Assembly (NCBI GenBank): GCA_050261415.1 | Contig: JBLNDG010000089.1 | Location: forward strand, 1-7,105 | Direction of reading: 5' to 3' | Source: JBLNDG01 sp050261415 | GTDB lineage: Bacteria; Bacillota; Clostridia; Lutisporales; Lutisporaceae | Length of the DNA stretch: 7,105 nucleotides | In this document: positions 1-6,398 of the stretch, one piece after another | How positions within the stretch are numbered: the stretch's first letter is position 1 | How the letters are laid out: each line of letters begins with the position of its first letter | The notes under the pieces: generated by a model | What the model saw: only the letters and a program-made list of their open reading frames with translations | What the model was told of the DNA's origin: nothing | The model's database searches: none | Program-made: the position numbers and the translations under genes

Positions 1-1217
1 TCATCCATTCTCTTTTCCAGAGCCTCTAGCCTTTCTTCTCTCTGGCTGCCTCCTATTATTTCACCGACTCCGGGAACCAAGAGATCCATAGCTGCTACAG
101 TTTTCTGGTCATCGTTCATTCTCATGTAGAATGCCTTTATATCCTTTGGATAATCTATTACAAACAAAGGTCTCTTAAAAATCTGCTCAGTTAAATACCT
201 TTCGTGTTCAGTCTGAAGGTCGATTCCCCATTCTACAGGATATTCGAATTTTACACCGGAATTTTTGAGCTTTTCTACAGCTTCAGTATAAGTAATGCAG
301 CCAAAGTCGGAGTTAACTATATTATTAAGCCTGTCAAGGAGAGTATTGTCAATAAACTTATTGAAGAATTCCATTTCCTCAGGGGCATTTTCAAGAACAT
401 AATTGATTATATATTTCACCATATCTTCTGCAAGCTTCATATTATCCTGAAGTTCAGCGAACGCTATTTCGGGCTCAATCATCCAGAATTCAGCCGCATG
501 CCTTGCAGTGTTTGAGTTTTCAGCTCTGAATGTGGGTCCAAAAGTGTAAATATTCCTGAATGCCATGCAGAAGGTCTCAGCATTTAGCTGACCGCTGACA
601 GTCAGGTTTGTTTCCTTTCCGAAAAAGTCCTTTGAAAAATCAATGCTTCCCTTATCGTCTTTCGGAAGGTCATTCATGTCCAGAGTGGTCACTCTAAACA
701 TTTCGCCTGCTCCTTCGCAGTCACTGCCTGTAATTAGTGGTGTATGAACATATACAAACCCCTGCTCCTGAAAGAATTTATGAATTGCATATGCAACCAG
801 GGATCTTACTCTGAATACAGCGGAGAAGGTATTTGTCCTCGGCCTTAAATGGGCAATTGACCTTAAAAATTCAAAGGAATGGCTTTTTTTCTGAAGCGGG
901 TAATCAGGAGTAGAAAGCCCTTCTATTTCAATTTTTTCTGCTTTAAGCTCAAAAGGTTGTTTAGCTCCAGGTGATTCCACCAGCAAGCCTTCCGCTGATA
1001 TTGCCGAGCCCACGGAGAGCTTTGCAATCTCTTTAAAATTATCAAGGCCTTCTTCAAACACAACCTGTAAATTCTTAAAGAAGCTTCCATCGTTCAATTC
1101 AATAAATCCGAAGGATTTCGATGTCCTTTCGGTCTTTACCCAGCCTGAGACCCTTACCTTTTTTCCAAGGTATTCAGCGCTGTTCCTGTATAACTGTTTA
1201 ATCATAATACTGCTCAT
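1..1217 (-). CDS. asnS: Asparaginyl-tRNA synthetase, C-terminus cut by window edge
   Basis: Class IIb aminoacyl-tRNA synthetase that attaches asparagine to tRNA-Asn in the cytoplasm. The first 405 residues are present; the family is usually about 460-466 residues, so roughly 60 are missing, including class II motif 3. Visible parts are an N-terminal OB-fold anticodon-binding domain (about residues 20-105, with VRVSGWVKTER at 21-31), a motif 1 region (about 148-175), the SGQLNAE segment (208-214), motif 2 (FRAENSNTARHAAEFW, 230-245) and GEIIGGSQREER (385-396 region). The motif 2 and SGQLNAE wording fits AsnRS rather than AspRS. The ATG at 1215-1217 is chosen because AGGAGG sits 7 bases upstream; an in-frame Met at codon 5 lacks that spacing. 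It has its own promoter and a structured leader downstream of purB. The reading frame is open throughout the window. Identification is firm. Confidence 0.96.
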   Translation of the reverse strand, partial: MSSIMIKQLYRNSAEYLGKKVRVSGWVKTERTSKSFGFIELNDGSFFKNLQVVFEEGLDNFKEIAKLSVGSAISAEGLLVESPGAKQPFELKAEKIEIEGLSTPDYPLQKKSHSFEFLRSIAHLRPRTNTFSAVFRVRSLVAYAIHKFFQEQGFVYVHTPLITGSDCEGAGEMFRVTTLDMNDLPKDDKGSIDFSKDFFGKETNLTVSGQLNAETFCMAFRNIYTFGPTFRAENSNTARHAAEFWMIEPEIAFAELQDNMKLAEDMVKYIINYVLENAPEEMEFFNKFIDNTLLDRLNNIVNSDFGCITYTEAVEKLKNSGVKFEYPVEWGIDLQTEHERYLTEQIFKRPLFVIDYPKDIKAFYMRMNDDQKTVAAMDLLVPGVGEIIGGSQREERLEALEKRMD

Positions 1218-1242
1218 TTGTCTTCCTCCTCATGCAATTATA

Positions 1243-1292
1243 TATAGAGAACGAACCTTATGCAAAGTTCGTTCTCATATTTTGTCTCTATA
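1243..1292 (-). repeat. Hairpin with an alternative outer helix in the asnS leader
   Basis: A perfect 10-bp inverted repeat, GAGAACGAAC (1247-1256) and GTTCGTTCTC (1267-1276), is separated by 10 bases. A second complementary pair, TATAGAGA (1243-1250) and TCTCTATA (1285-1292), shares four bases with the foot of the first stem, so the two helices compete at the base or stack with a bulge. All of it lies between the predicted asnS transcription start (about 1301) and the start codon, so it would be in the mRNA leader. No U-tract follows the stem, so it does not look like an intrinsic terminator. It could be an RNA control or stability element, or a protein-binding site in the DNA. Its function is unknown. 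Confidence 0.7.
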
Positions 1293-1307
1293 AAATGCAT
1301 TAAATAT

Positions 1308-1336
1308 ATTATATACATTGTTGCATACTTTTACAA
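1308..1336 (-). promoter_or_regulatory. Predicted sigma-A promoter of asnS
   Basis: On the minus strand TTGTAA (1331-1336) and a perfect TATAAT (1308-1313) are 17 bases apart. The -35 box sits just after the purB stop codon (1344-1346). The predicted start is near 1301, giving a leader of about 85 bases. This suggests asnS can be transcribed separately from purB, although no terminator after purB rules out readthrough. Confidence 0.7.
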
Positions 1337-1343
1337 TAAGTTA

Positions 1344-2783
1344 TTATACCTTCAAGTCCACGCTCACATTAAGTACATCAGCATTATCCTTCAAAACAGG
1401 CATAACATACTCGGCAAGGAATTCCTCCACCTGCTCCGGTGCCCTTCCTGTAAAGTTTCTCGCATCCATAAGGCTTTCTATTTCAGACTTTTCAAGTCTA
1501 AAACTCGGATCCCCCTCAATAAGGCTTATAAGATTATTGTCAAGACCTTCTTCTTTGACCCGTCTTCCGGCTTGCATGGAATACTGCCTTATCCTTTCAT
1601 GGAGCTCCTGCCTGTCGCCCCCTCTAAGTACAGCTTCCATAAGTATGTTCTCTGTAGCCATAAATGGAAGCTCTTCATCAATATGGCGCTTAATCATCTT
1701 CTCGTAAACAACAAGACCGCTTGAGACATTTATTACTATATTCAATATACTATCCACTGCGAGGAAAGCCTGAGGTATTGCAAGCCTCTTGTTGGCAGAA
1801 TCGTCAAGGGTTCTCTCAAACCATTGGGTTGCCGCTGTCACTGCAGGATTCAAGGAATTAATTATTACAAACCTTGAAAGTGCCGCAATCCTTTCACTTC
1901 TCATCGGGTTCCTTTTGTATGCCATAGCTGACGATCCTATTTGATTCTTTTCAAAAGGCTCCTCAATTTCTTTCAGGCTTTGCAGCAATCTTATATCGTT
2001 GCTGAATTTATGGGCTGATTCAGCTATCTGGGTCAATACATTCAGAACCTGGCTGTCAAGCTTTCTGGAATAAGTTTGGCCTGTCACTGCGAAGCTTTTG
2101 GAAAAGCCCATCTTTTCAGATACTCTCCTGTCCAGCTCCTTTATTTTCTCATGGTCGCCATTAAAAAGCGCCATGAAGCTTGCCTGTGTACCGGTAGTCC
2201 CTTTGACACCCCTGAGCTTCAGCCTTCCCAATTGAAAATCAAGCTCCTCCAGATCCATAAGGAAATCCTGAAGCCACAGGCAGCACCTTTTTCCTACCGT
2301 AGTGAGCTGAGCCGCTTGGAAATGTGTGAAGCCCAATGTAGGAAGGCTCTTATATTTATCTGCAAACTTGGCAAGATTATTAATCGTATTCAAAAGCTTA
2401 ACCCTTAAGAGTTTCAAACCTTCCGACATCTGTATAACGTCAGTATTATCCCCTACATATGCGCTTGTGGCACCAAGGTGTATTATCGGTTTCGCTTTGG
2501 GGCACTGCAAGCCGTATGCATACACATGGGACATTACATCATGCCGGGTTAGCTTTTCCTGTGCCTCGGCATCTTCGTAATTTATATCATATACATGTGC
2601 CTTGAGCTCATCAATCTGTTCCTGACTGATGTTGAGCCCTAGTTCCTTTTCCCCTTCAGCAAGCGCAATCCAAAGCCTTCTCCAAGTAGAAAACTTATAA
2701 TCCTCAGAGAATATAAAAGACATCTCCTTGCTTGCATACCTGCTTATTAAAGGATTCTGGTATTCCTTTCTATCCACTGCCAT
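1344..2783 (-). CDS. purB: Adenylosuccinate lyase, long (ADSL-like) form
   Basis: Catalyses two beta-eliminations of fumarate in purine synthesis: SAICAR to AICAR, and adenylosuccinate to AMP. It belongs to the cytoplasmic, normally tetrameric fumarase/aspartase superfamily. At 479 residues it is longer than the roughly 430-residue Bacillus enzyme. Motifs seen are GATSAYVGDNTD (104-115), TLGFTHFQAAQ (149-159), KGTTGTQASF (194-203), TGQTYSRK (234-241), and the superfamily signature GSSAMAYKRNP (283-293) holding the catalytic-loop serines 284/285. Ala288 stands where most relatives have Pro. WFERTLDDSAN and ELPFMATEN are shared with animal ADSL as I recall it. The ATG follows an AGGAAGG ribosome-binding site that overlaps the TAG stop of the upstream aminotransferase, leaving only 9 bases between the genes, so translation is probably coupled. 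Identification is firm. Confidence 0.97.
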   Translation of the reverse strand: MAVDRKEYQNPLISRYASKEMSFIFSEDYKFSTWRRLWIALAEGEKELGLNISQEQIDELKAHVYDINYEDAEAQEKLTRHDVMSHVYAYGLQCPKAKPIIHLGATSAYVGDNTDVIQMSEGLKLLRVKLLNTINNLAKFADKYKSLPTLGFTHFQAAQLTTVGKRCCLWLQDFLMDLEELDFQLGRLKLRGVKGTTGTQASFMALFNGDHEKIKELDRRVSEKMGFSKSFAVTGQTYSRKLDSQVLNVLTQIAESAHKFSNDIRLLQSLKEIEEPFEKNQIGSSAMAYKRNPMRSERIAALSRFVIINSLNPAVTAATQWFERTLDDSANKRLAIPQAFLAVDSILNIVINVSSGLVVYEKMIKRHIDEELPFMATENILMEAVLRGGDRQELHERIRQYSMQAGRRVKEEGLDNNLISLIEGDPSFRLEKSEIESLMDARNFTGRAPEQVEEFLAEYVMPVLKDNADVLNVSVDLKV

Positions 2784-2792
2784 ACTACCTTC

Positions 2793-3995
2793 CTATTTAA
2801 GATTTTCTTTGATAAAGCTTTCAAACCTGTCAAGGCCGGTCTTTATTACTTCCATTGAAGTTGCATAAGATAACCTTATATAATTATCGGTTCCAAATGC
2901 AGCTCCAGGTATTACTGCTACGTGTCCTTTTTCAAGCATAACCTGGGCGAAATCCAACGAAGAATTAAGCTTTGTACTGCAAAGCTCCCTGCCCAGTAAG
3001 CTGTCTATATTGACATATACATAGAAAGCTCCTTCAGGTTTAATGCAGGATAAGCCTTCCATAGCATTGAACCTGTTATACATATAGTTTCTTCTTTTCT
3101 CATATTCCGCAATCATCTTATTTGTGTCATCCTGTGGTCCATTCAGGGCTACAGTAGAAGCATACTGTGTTATTGAACTCGGATGGGAAACTGCATGGCT
3201 CTGCACACTTGACATAGCCTTTATTATTTTCTCGTTGGCTGCAACATATCCTAATCTCCATCCAGTCATGGCATAAGCTTTTGACATTCCGTTTATTATT
3301 ATTGTAAGCTCTTTGATTTCATCCCCGAGGGTTGCAATGCTTACATGCTTCTTGCCGTCATATACCAATCTTTCGTATATCTCATCAGACACTACAAACA
3401 AGTTTTTATCAACAGCAACCTCTGCAATGTCCCTGAGTTCCTTTTCGGAATAAACTGCACCTGTTGGGTTGCTTGGCGTATTTATAAGTATTGCTTTTGT
3501 CTTACCTGTAATTGCGCCTAGCAGTTCATCCTTTGTCATCTTGAAATTGTTTTCCTTCTTGGTAGCAACAAGCACCGGTACCCCGTCATTCAATTTTATT
3601 ATCTCCGTATAGCTGACCCAATAAGGAACCGGCACTATCACTTCGTCACCAGGATTTAATATTGCTGCGAAAGCATTTGTTAGTGAATGCTTGGCTCCAC
3701 TTGATGCAATTATCTGACTGGGATTGTACTTAAGCCCATTTTCTCTTTCAAGCTTTGCGCAGATAGCCTTTCTCAGATCCATTGTGCCTTGTGCAGCAGT
3801 ATATCTTGTAAAGCCCTTGTTTATTGCTTCAATAGCTGCATCTCTTATATATTTTGGAGTGTCAAAATCAGGTTCTCCTGCTCCAAAACCATATACTTTT
3901 ACCCCGTCAGCAATCATCTGCTTCAATTTTGCATCAATAGCCAAAGTCATAGATGGTGCAATATTTGCTATTTTTTTTGATACTTTAATTTCCAA
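2793..3995 (-). CDS. Class I aminotransferase, probable aspartate aminotransferase
   Basis: PLP-dependent fold-type I transaminase of 400 residues, the usual length for the aspartate aminotransferase Ib subgroup (AspB/AspC-like). It would interconvert aspartate plus 2-oxoglutarate with oxaloacetate plus glutamate. Visible motifs are GAGEPDFDTP (38-47), PYWVSYT (124-130), NPTG (176-179), SDEIY (203-207), the PLP-lysine segment SKAYAMTGWRLGY with Lys239 (238-250), and RLSYA with the carboxylate-binding Arg374. Ser15 and Lys102 (SGAKHSL) sit where Thermus AspAT places residues that grip the acidic side chain, which favours aspartate, but prephenate or other substrates remain possible. The start is TTG at 3993-3995, supported by a strong Shine-Dalgarno. 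It overlaps the PHP gene by 11 bases and lies 9 bases before purB, so it is in the same operon. The family is certain; the exact substrate is not. Confidence 0.93.
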   Translation of the reverse strand: MEIKVSKKIANIAPSMTLAIDAKLKQMIADGVKVYGFGAGEPDFDTPKYIRDAAIEAINKGFTRYTAAQGTMDLRKAICAKLERENGLKYNPSQIIASSGAKHSLTNAFAAILNPGDEVIVPVPYWVSYTEIIKLNDGVPVLVATKKENNFKMTKDELLGAITGKTKAILINTPSNPTGAVYSEKELRDIAEVAVDKNLFVVSDEIYERLVYDGKKHVSIATLGDEIKELTIIINGMSKAYAMTGWRLGYVAANEKIIKAMSSVQSHAVSHPSSITQYASTVALNGPQDDTNKMIAEYEKRRNYMYNRFNAMEGLSCIKPEGAFYVYVNIDSLLGRELCSTKLNSSLDFAQVMLEKGHVAVIPGAAFGTDNYIRLSYATSMEVIKTGLDRFESFIKENLK

Positions 3996-4833
3996 TTTTC
4001 CCCCTCCACTTTCTGTTGCTGGCTGTTTCCTTTAAGACCTCAACATATTTATAATCAACCGAATAGTTGCCTAATATCGGTTCATTATTTACCTTTGCTC
4101 CATGGCAGTCAGAACCGCCTGTAATCAATAATCCGCGAGAATTTGCTATTGCAAGTATGTTCCTGGATGTCTCCTCGTCGTGTTTTGAATGATATACCTC
4201 TATACCGTCAATACCCAGATTTATTATCTTGCCGATATAACTCTTGTTCCTGATAAGCCCCGGGTGCGCAAGTATAGAAACACCGCCCAGTTTTTTTATA
4301 ATATCAATGGCTTCATTGCTTGAAAGCTTATATCTCTCGACGTATGCCGGACAACCTTTGCCTATGTAATTCTTAAATGCATCCTTTATATTGCTTATAT
4401 AACCGTTATCTATCATAGCCCTTGCAATATGCGGCCTTCCAAGGATTCCATCCTCAGCTATCCTTTCAACCTGGTCAAGAGTTATATTTACTCCCATAAT
4501 ATTTAATTTACTTATTATTTTTGAGGCTCTTTCGTATCTTGAATTTTGTATTTTGGCGAGCATTTCAAGAAACCATTCCTGCTTATAATCTATGCAATAC
4601 CCAAGTATATGTACTTCTTTCTCTTCATAAATTGTGCTGAGCTCTATGCCAGGAATTATTTCTATATTGTATTTTACTGAAGCCTCTATTGCCGGATCTA
4701 TACCGTTTATCGTATCGTGATCTGTTATGGCAATTGCTTTCATCCTTTTCAGGCCGGCCCACCTCACTACTTCCTCAGGGGAAAAAAGCCCGTCTGATGC
4801 ACTTGTATGTATATGTAAATCTGCTTTTTCCAT
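3985..4833 (-). CDS. PHP-domain metal-dependent phosphoesterase (YciV/RnaAM-like)
   Basis: A 282-residue PHP-family enzyme. It carries the expected metal-ligand motifs: DLHIHTSASDG (H7, H9, D14), TDHDT (H39), GIELST (E64), HILGY (H75), GRPHIAR (H135), ILAHPG (H190), EVYHSKH (H215) and GSDCHG (D242, H244). All appear intact, so a trinuclear metal site is likely. An insert at about 80-185 between metal motifs matches the layout of E. coli YciV/RnaAM and the Chromobacterium CV1693 nucleotide phosphatase. Known activities in that group are 3',5'-bisphosphonucleotide phosphatase and 5'-3' removal of nucleotides from short RNA; assigning either here is inference. ATG 4831-4833 follows AGGAGG at 6-base spacing. 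It is the first gene of the unit PHP-aminotransferase-purB and overlaps the second gene by 11 bases. It is not the longer HisK or DNA polymerase PHP type. Confidence 0.9.
   Translation of the reverse strand: MEKADLHIHTSASDGLFSPEEVVRWAGLKRMKAIAITDHDTINGIDPAIEASVKYNIEIIPGIELSTIYEEKEVHILGYCIDYKQEWFLEMLAKIQNSRYERASKIISKLNIMGVNITLDQVERIAEDGILGRPHIARAMIDNGYISNIKDAFKNYIGKGCPAYVERYKLSSNEAIDIIKKLGGVSILAHPGLIRNKSYIGKIINLGIDGIEVYHSKHDEETSRNILAIANSRGLLITGGSDCHGAKVNNEPILGNYSVDYKYVEVLKETASNRKWRGKIGN
3993..4007 (-). promoter_or_regulatory. Ribosome-binding site that fixes a TTG start
   Basis: GGAGGGGG (4000-4007) lies inside the last codons of the PHP gene. GGAGG is 7 bases before TTG (3993-3995), the only sensible start for the aminotransferase. 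The next in-frame Met is residue 16, which would remove the conserved N-terminal segment and has no comparable site. Placement inside the upstream gene suggests coupled translation. Confidence 0.8.
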
Positions 4834-4877
4834 GGTGTGCCTCCTGTAGATGTAATTTCAGCAACGTATTATGTCAT

Positions 4878-4901
4878 AAAATATCATAATGATAATATTT
4901 T
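4878..4901 (-). repeat. Imperfect AT-rich inverted repeat in the PHP-gene leader
   Basis: The arms AAAATATCAT (4878-4887) and ATGATAATATTTT (4889-4901) pair apart from a 3-base bulge. The repeat sits between the predicted promoter and the start of the PHP gene. With only A-T pairs except for one C-G pair the hairpin would be weak, so an operator role or chance in AT-rich DNA are both possible. Confidence 0.4.
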
Positions 4902-4916
4902 TTACCAACAATAAAT

Positions 4917-4925
4917 ATTATATCA
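4917..4925 (-). promoter_or_regulatory. Predicted extended -10 promoter for PHP-aminotransferase-purB
   Basis: The minus strand reads TGATATAAT, a perfect TATAAT preceded by the TGn extension. No good -35 lies 16-18 bases upstream, which is typical of extended -10 promoters. It is located after the spoVS terminator and about 85 bases before the PHP start codon, as needed for a separate transcription unit. A weaker alternative, TTGTTG with 17-base spacing to TATGAT (4883-4911), lies just downstream. Confidence 0.6.
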
Positions 4926-4975
4926 CTAAGTAACCGTTTTGCACTAATCTTTTACTCTGAATTTATATGTAACCT

Positions 4976-5007
4976 AAAAATAAAGACCTGCTTCATAATA
5001 AAGCAGG
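4976..5007 (-). terminator. Intrinsic terminator after spoVS
   Basis: On the minus strand a 7-bp stem, CCTGCTT (5001-5007) and AAGCAGG (4987-4993), with a 7-base loop is followed by the T-rich run TCTTTATTTTT (4976-4986). It starts 18 bases after the spoVS stop codon and separates spoVS from the metabolic unit downstream. Confidence 0.88.
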
Positions 5008-5025
5008 CGCTAAATAACAACCTTA

Positions 5026-5286
5026 TTATCTCGGTTCTATGATTAACTTTATTGCAGTCCTTTCTTCACCCTCTATTTCGATATCGGTAAAGGCTGGTAT
5101 GCAAATTAAATCTATTCCTCCAGGTGCAACAAATCCTCTCGCAATAGCTATTGCTTTTATTGCCTGATTCAATGCTCCGGCACCTATTGTCTGTATTTCT
5201 GCCGATCCCTTTTCTCTCAAAACGCCGGCCAGTGCACCTGCAACAGAATTTGGATTTGATTTTGCTGATACCTTTAATACTTCCAT
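5026..5286 (-). CDS. spoVS: Stage V sporulation protein S
   Basis: An 86-residue protein, the same length as B. subtilis SpoVS and nearly identical to it by recollection. Recognisable segments are EVLKVSAKSNPNSVAGALAG (2-21), the central IGAGALNQAIKAIAIARGF (34-52) and the C-terminal GEERTAIKLIIEPR (73-86). SpoVS is a small Alba-like-fold protein. In B. subtilis it is needed for normal spore coat and cortex completion, and it also affects septation and cell separation; its molecular partner is unclear. There are no membrane segments or signal peptide. The ATG at 5284-5286 follows AGGGGGG with a 7-base gap. A consensus sigma-H promoter lies about 65 bases upstream and an intrinsic terminator follows, so it can be expressed alone. 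No terminator separates it from ymdB, so readthrough from there is also possible. Confidence 0.97.
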   Translation of the reverse strand: MEVLKVSAKSNPNSVAGALAGVLREKGSAEIQTIGAGALNQAIKAIAIARGFVAPGGIDLICIPAFTDIEIEGEERTAIKLIIEPR

Positions 5287-5347
5287 AGTAATGCCCCCCT
5301 TAATTTATAGTAATAATACCAAAATATTCTATATATACCTAACAACA

Positions 5348-5376
5348 ATATTCTACAAATGTTTTAAAATTCCTTC
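5348..5376 (-). promoter_or_regulatory. Sigma-H promoter of spoVS
   Basis: The minus strand reads GAAGGAATT (5368-5376), 11 bases, then GTAGAATAT (5348-5356). Every position fits the B. subtilis sigma-H consensus RNAGGAWWW, 11-12 bases, RNNGAATWW. The predicted start near 5341 gives a leader of about 55 bases. B. subtilis spoVS is a known sigma-H gene, so the match is biologically expected. No credible sigma-A pair was found in this gap. Confidence 0.85.
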
Positions 5377-5407
5377 TTTTTTCAACAATTTAGATTCTTT
5401 TCTATAT

Positions 5408-5445
5408 TTTGAAATTTGAATTTGGAATATTTAACATTAAATATT
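5408..5445. repeat. Three phased 7-mers next to an AT-only palindrome
   Basis: The plus strand has three back-to-back 7-mers, TTTGAAA (5408-5414), TTTGAAT (5415-5421) and TTGGAAT (5422-5428). They run into a perfect palindrome, AATATTTAA (5426-5434), CA, TTAAATATT (5437-5445). The block sits 32 bases upstream of the spoVS sigma-H -35 box and 28 bases past the ymdB stop. The palindrome has no G or C and no following T-run, so it is a poor terminator. It may be a regulator site or chance in AT-rich DNA. Confidence 0.5.
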
Positions 5446-5472
5446 AGGGCATTGTGATTCTCTATTAGTTAG

Positions 5473-6240
5473 TTAATCAGCTATTCTCGTGATGCTTAAT
5501 GTATTGTTATTGCCATCTATCTCTATTTTAACTGCTCCTAAAACAGCATCTCCGCTTGCAACTTCAAATCTTGCCGGCATCCCTGTAATAAATTTTTCTA
5601 TGATAATTTCTTTTTCCACCCCGAGAATAGAGTTTAGAGGCCCTGTCATACCTACATCCGTTATATATGCCGTACCCTGTGGCAGTACCCGTTCATCCGC
5701 TGTCTGCACATGAGTATGTGTACCCAGAACCGCATTTACGCGTCCATCCAGATACCAGCCCATTGCCTGCTTCTCAGAGGTTGCTTCGGCATGGAAGTCC
5801 ACAATTATAATATCGGAATTGGCTTCAATTTCCTTTAGTATCCTGTCCATAGTCCTGAAAGGGCACTCCATACATTCCATAAACACCCTTCCGTTCATGT
5901 TTATAACTGCTATACGCTTCCCTTGCTTTTCCAGGATGATATAACCTCTACCCGGCGTTCCTTCAGGATAATTTGCCGGTCTTATCAACCTTTCTGATTC
6001 CTCAATAAAAGTCAGTATTTCTTTTTTTGACCAGGTATGATTTCCAAGGGTTACTACATCAGTTCCCATATTAATAAGCTCATCATATGTACTTTTTGTA
6101 ATTCCAACGCCTCCTGCACTGTTTTCACCGTTTACTATTACAAAGTCAATGCTGTTTTTTTCAATTAGCCTGGCAAGGTTCTCTTTCAGATAATTCCTCC
6201 CCGGACGTCCAACAACATCACCGACAAAAAGTATATTCAT
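5473..6240 (-). CDS. ymdB: YmdB-family metallophosphoesterase (2',3'-cAMP phosphodiesterase family)
   Basis: A 255-residue calcineurin-like phosphoesterase, close to the 264 residues of B. subtilis YmdB. The dinuclear metal-site residues are all present and keep the B. subtilis numbering as I recall it: D8 (FVGDVVGRPGR), E39 (NGENSAGG), N67 and H68 (LGNHTW), H150 (DFHAEATSEK), and H175 and H177 (GTHTHVQTAD). The family hydrolyses 2',3'-cyclic nucleotides, products of RNA breakdown. In B. subtilis the enzyme influences the choice between motility, biofilm and colony development. The protein is cytoplasmic with no signal peptide. ATG 6238-6240 follows AGGAGG at 5-base spacing. It lies between rny and spoVS, the conserved order; the rny terminator separates it from rny. 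No terminator is seen before spoVS. Identification of the family is firm; the physiological role here is inferred. Confidence 0.96.
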   Translation of the reverse strand: MNILFVGDVVGRPGRNYLKENLARLIEKNSIDFVIVNGENSAGGVGITKSTYDELINMGTDVVTLGNHTWSKKEILTFIEESERLIRPANYPEGTPGRGYIILEKQGKRIAVINMNGRVFMECMECPFRTMDRILKEIEANSDIIIVDFHAEATSEKQAMGWYLDGRVNAVLGTHTHVQTADERVLPQGTAYITDVGMTGPLNSILGVEKEIIIEKFITGMPARFEVASGDAVLGAVKIEIDGNNNTLSITRIAD

Positions 6241-6279
6241 ATATTCCTCCTTTACCGCATTAATACTATTATTGCCTCA

Positions 6280-6308
6280 AATATCATGTTTCACTAATAT
6301 TTTTGCAA
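6280..6308 (-). promoter_or_regulatory. Candidate sigma-A promoter of ymdB
   Basis: TTGCAA (6303-6308) and GATATT (6280-6285) on the minus strand are 17 bases apart, each matching four of six consensus bases. It falls between the rny terminator and the ymdB ribosome-binding site, where a promoter would be needed unless termination leaks. This is the best pair in the gap, but it is weak. Confidence 0.4.
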
Positions 6309-6342
6309 GCTGAAATTTTAACTATTTATAAGATTTATGATT

Positions 6343-6380
6343 AAAAAAGGCGGCTACATGTAATATACATGATATGCCGC
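6343..6380 (-). terminator. Intrinsic terminator after rny
   Basis: On the minus strand GCGGC (6376-6380) pairs with GCCGC (6350-6354). Inside it CATGTA pairs with TACATG around a 3-base loop, with a small internal loop between the two stems. Six T residues (6343-6348) follow almost directly. It begins 18 bases after the rny stop codon, so most rny transcripts should end before ymdB. Confidence 0.88.
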
Positions 6381-6398
6381 ACATTTTCCATTTTCTAT

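Noticed and set aside
1247..1276. The hairpin as a LexA/SOS box or as the purB terminator
   Set aside because: The Firmicute SOS box needs GAAC and GTTC about 4 bases apart; here the inner half-sites are 10 apart. No U-tract follows the stem on the minus strand, and the predicted asnS promoter lies upstream of it.
1218..1343. T-box riboswitch for asnS
   Set aside because: The gap is only 126 bases and has no T-box-like conserved stretch or terminator/antiterminator pair; T-box leaders are usually more than 200 bases.
1260..1724. Plus-strand open reading frames opposite asnS, purB and other genes
   Set aside because: They lie antisense to well-identified genes, have no recognisable domains and lack convincing ribosome-binding sites; they are shadows of the real frames.
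4883..4911. TTGTTG with 17-base spacing to TATGAT as the PHP-operon promoter
   Set aside because: Possible, but the nearby TGATATAAT extended -10 is a much better match, so this is listed only as an alternative.
5426..5445. AT palindrome as the ymdB terminator
   Set aside because: The stem has no G-C pairs, the loop would be only 2 bases, and no T-tract follows in the direction of transcription.
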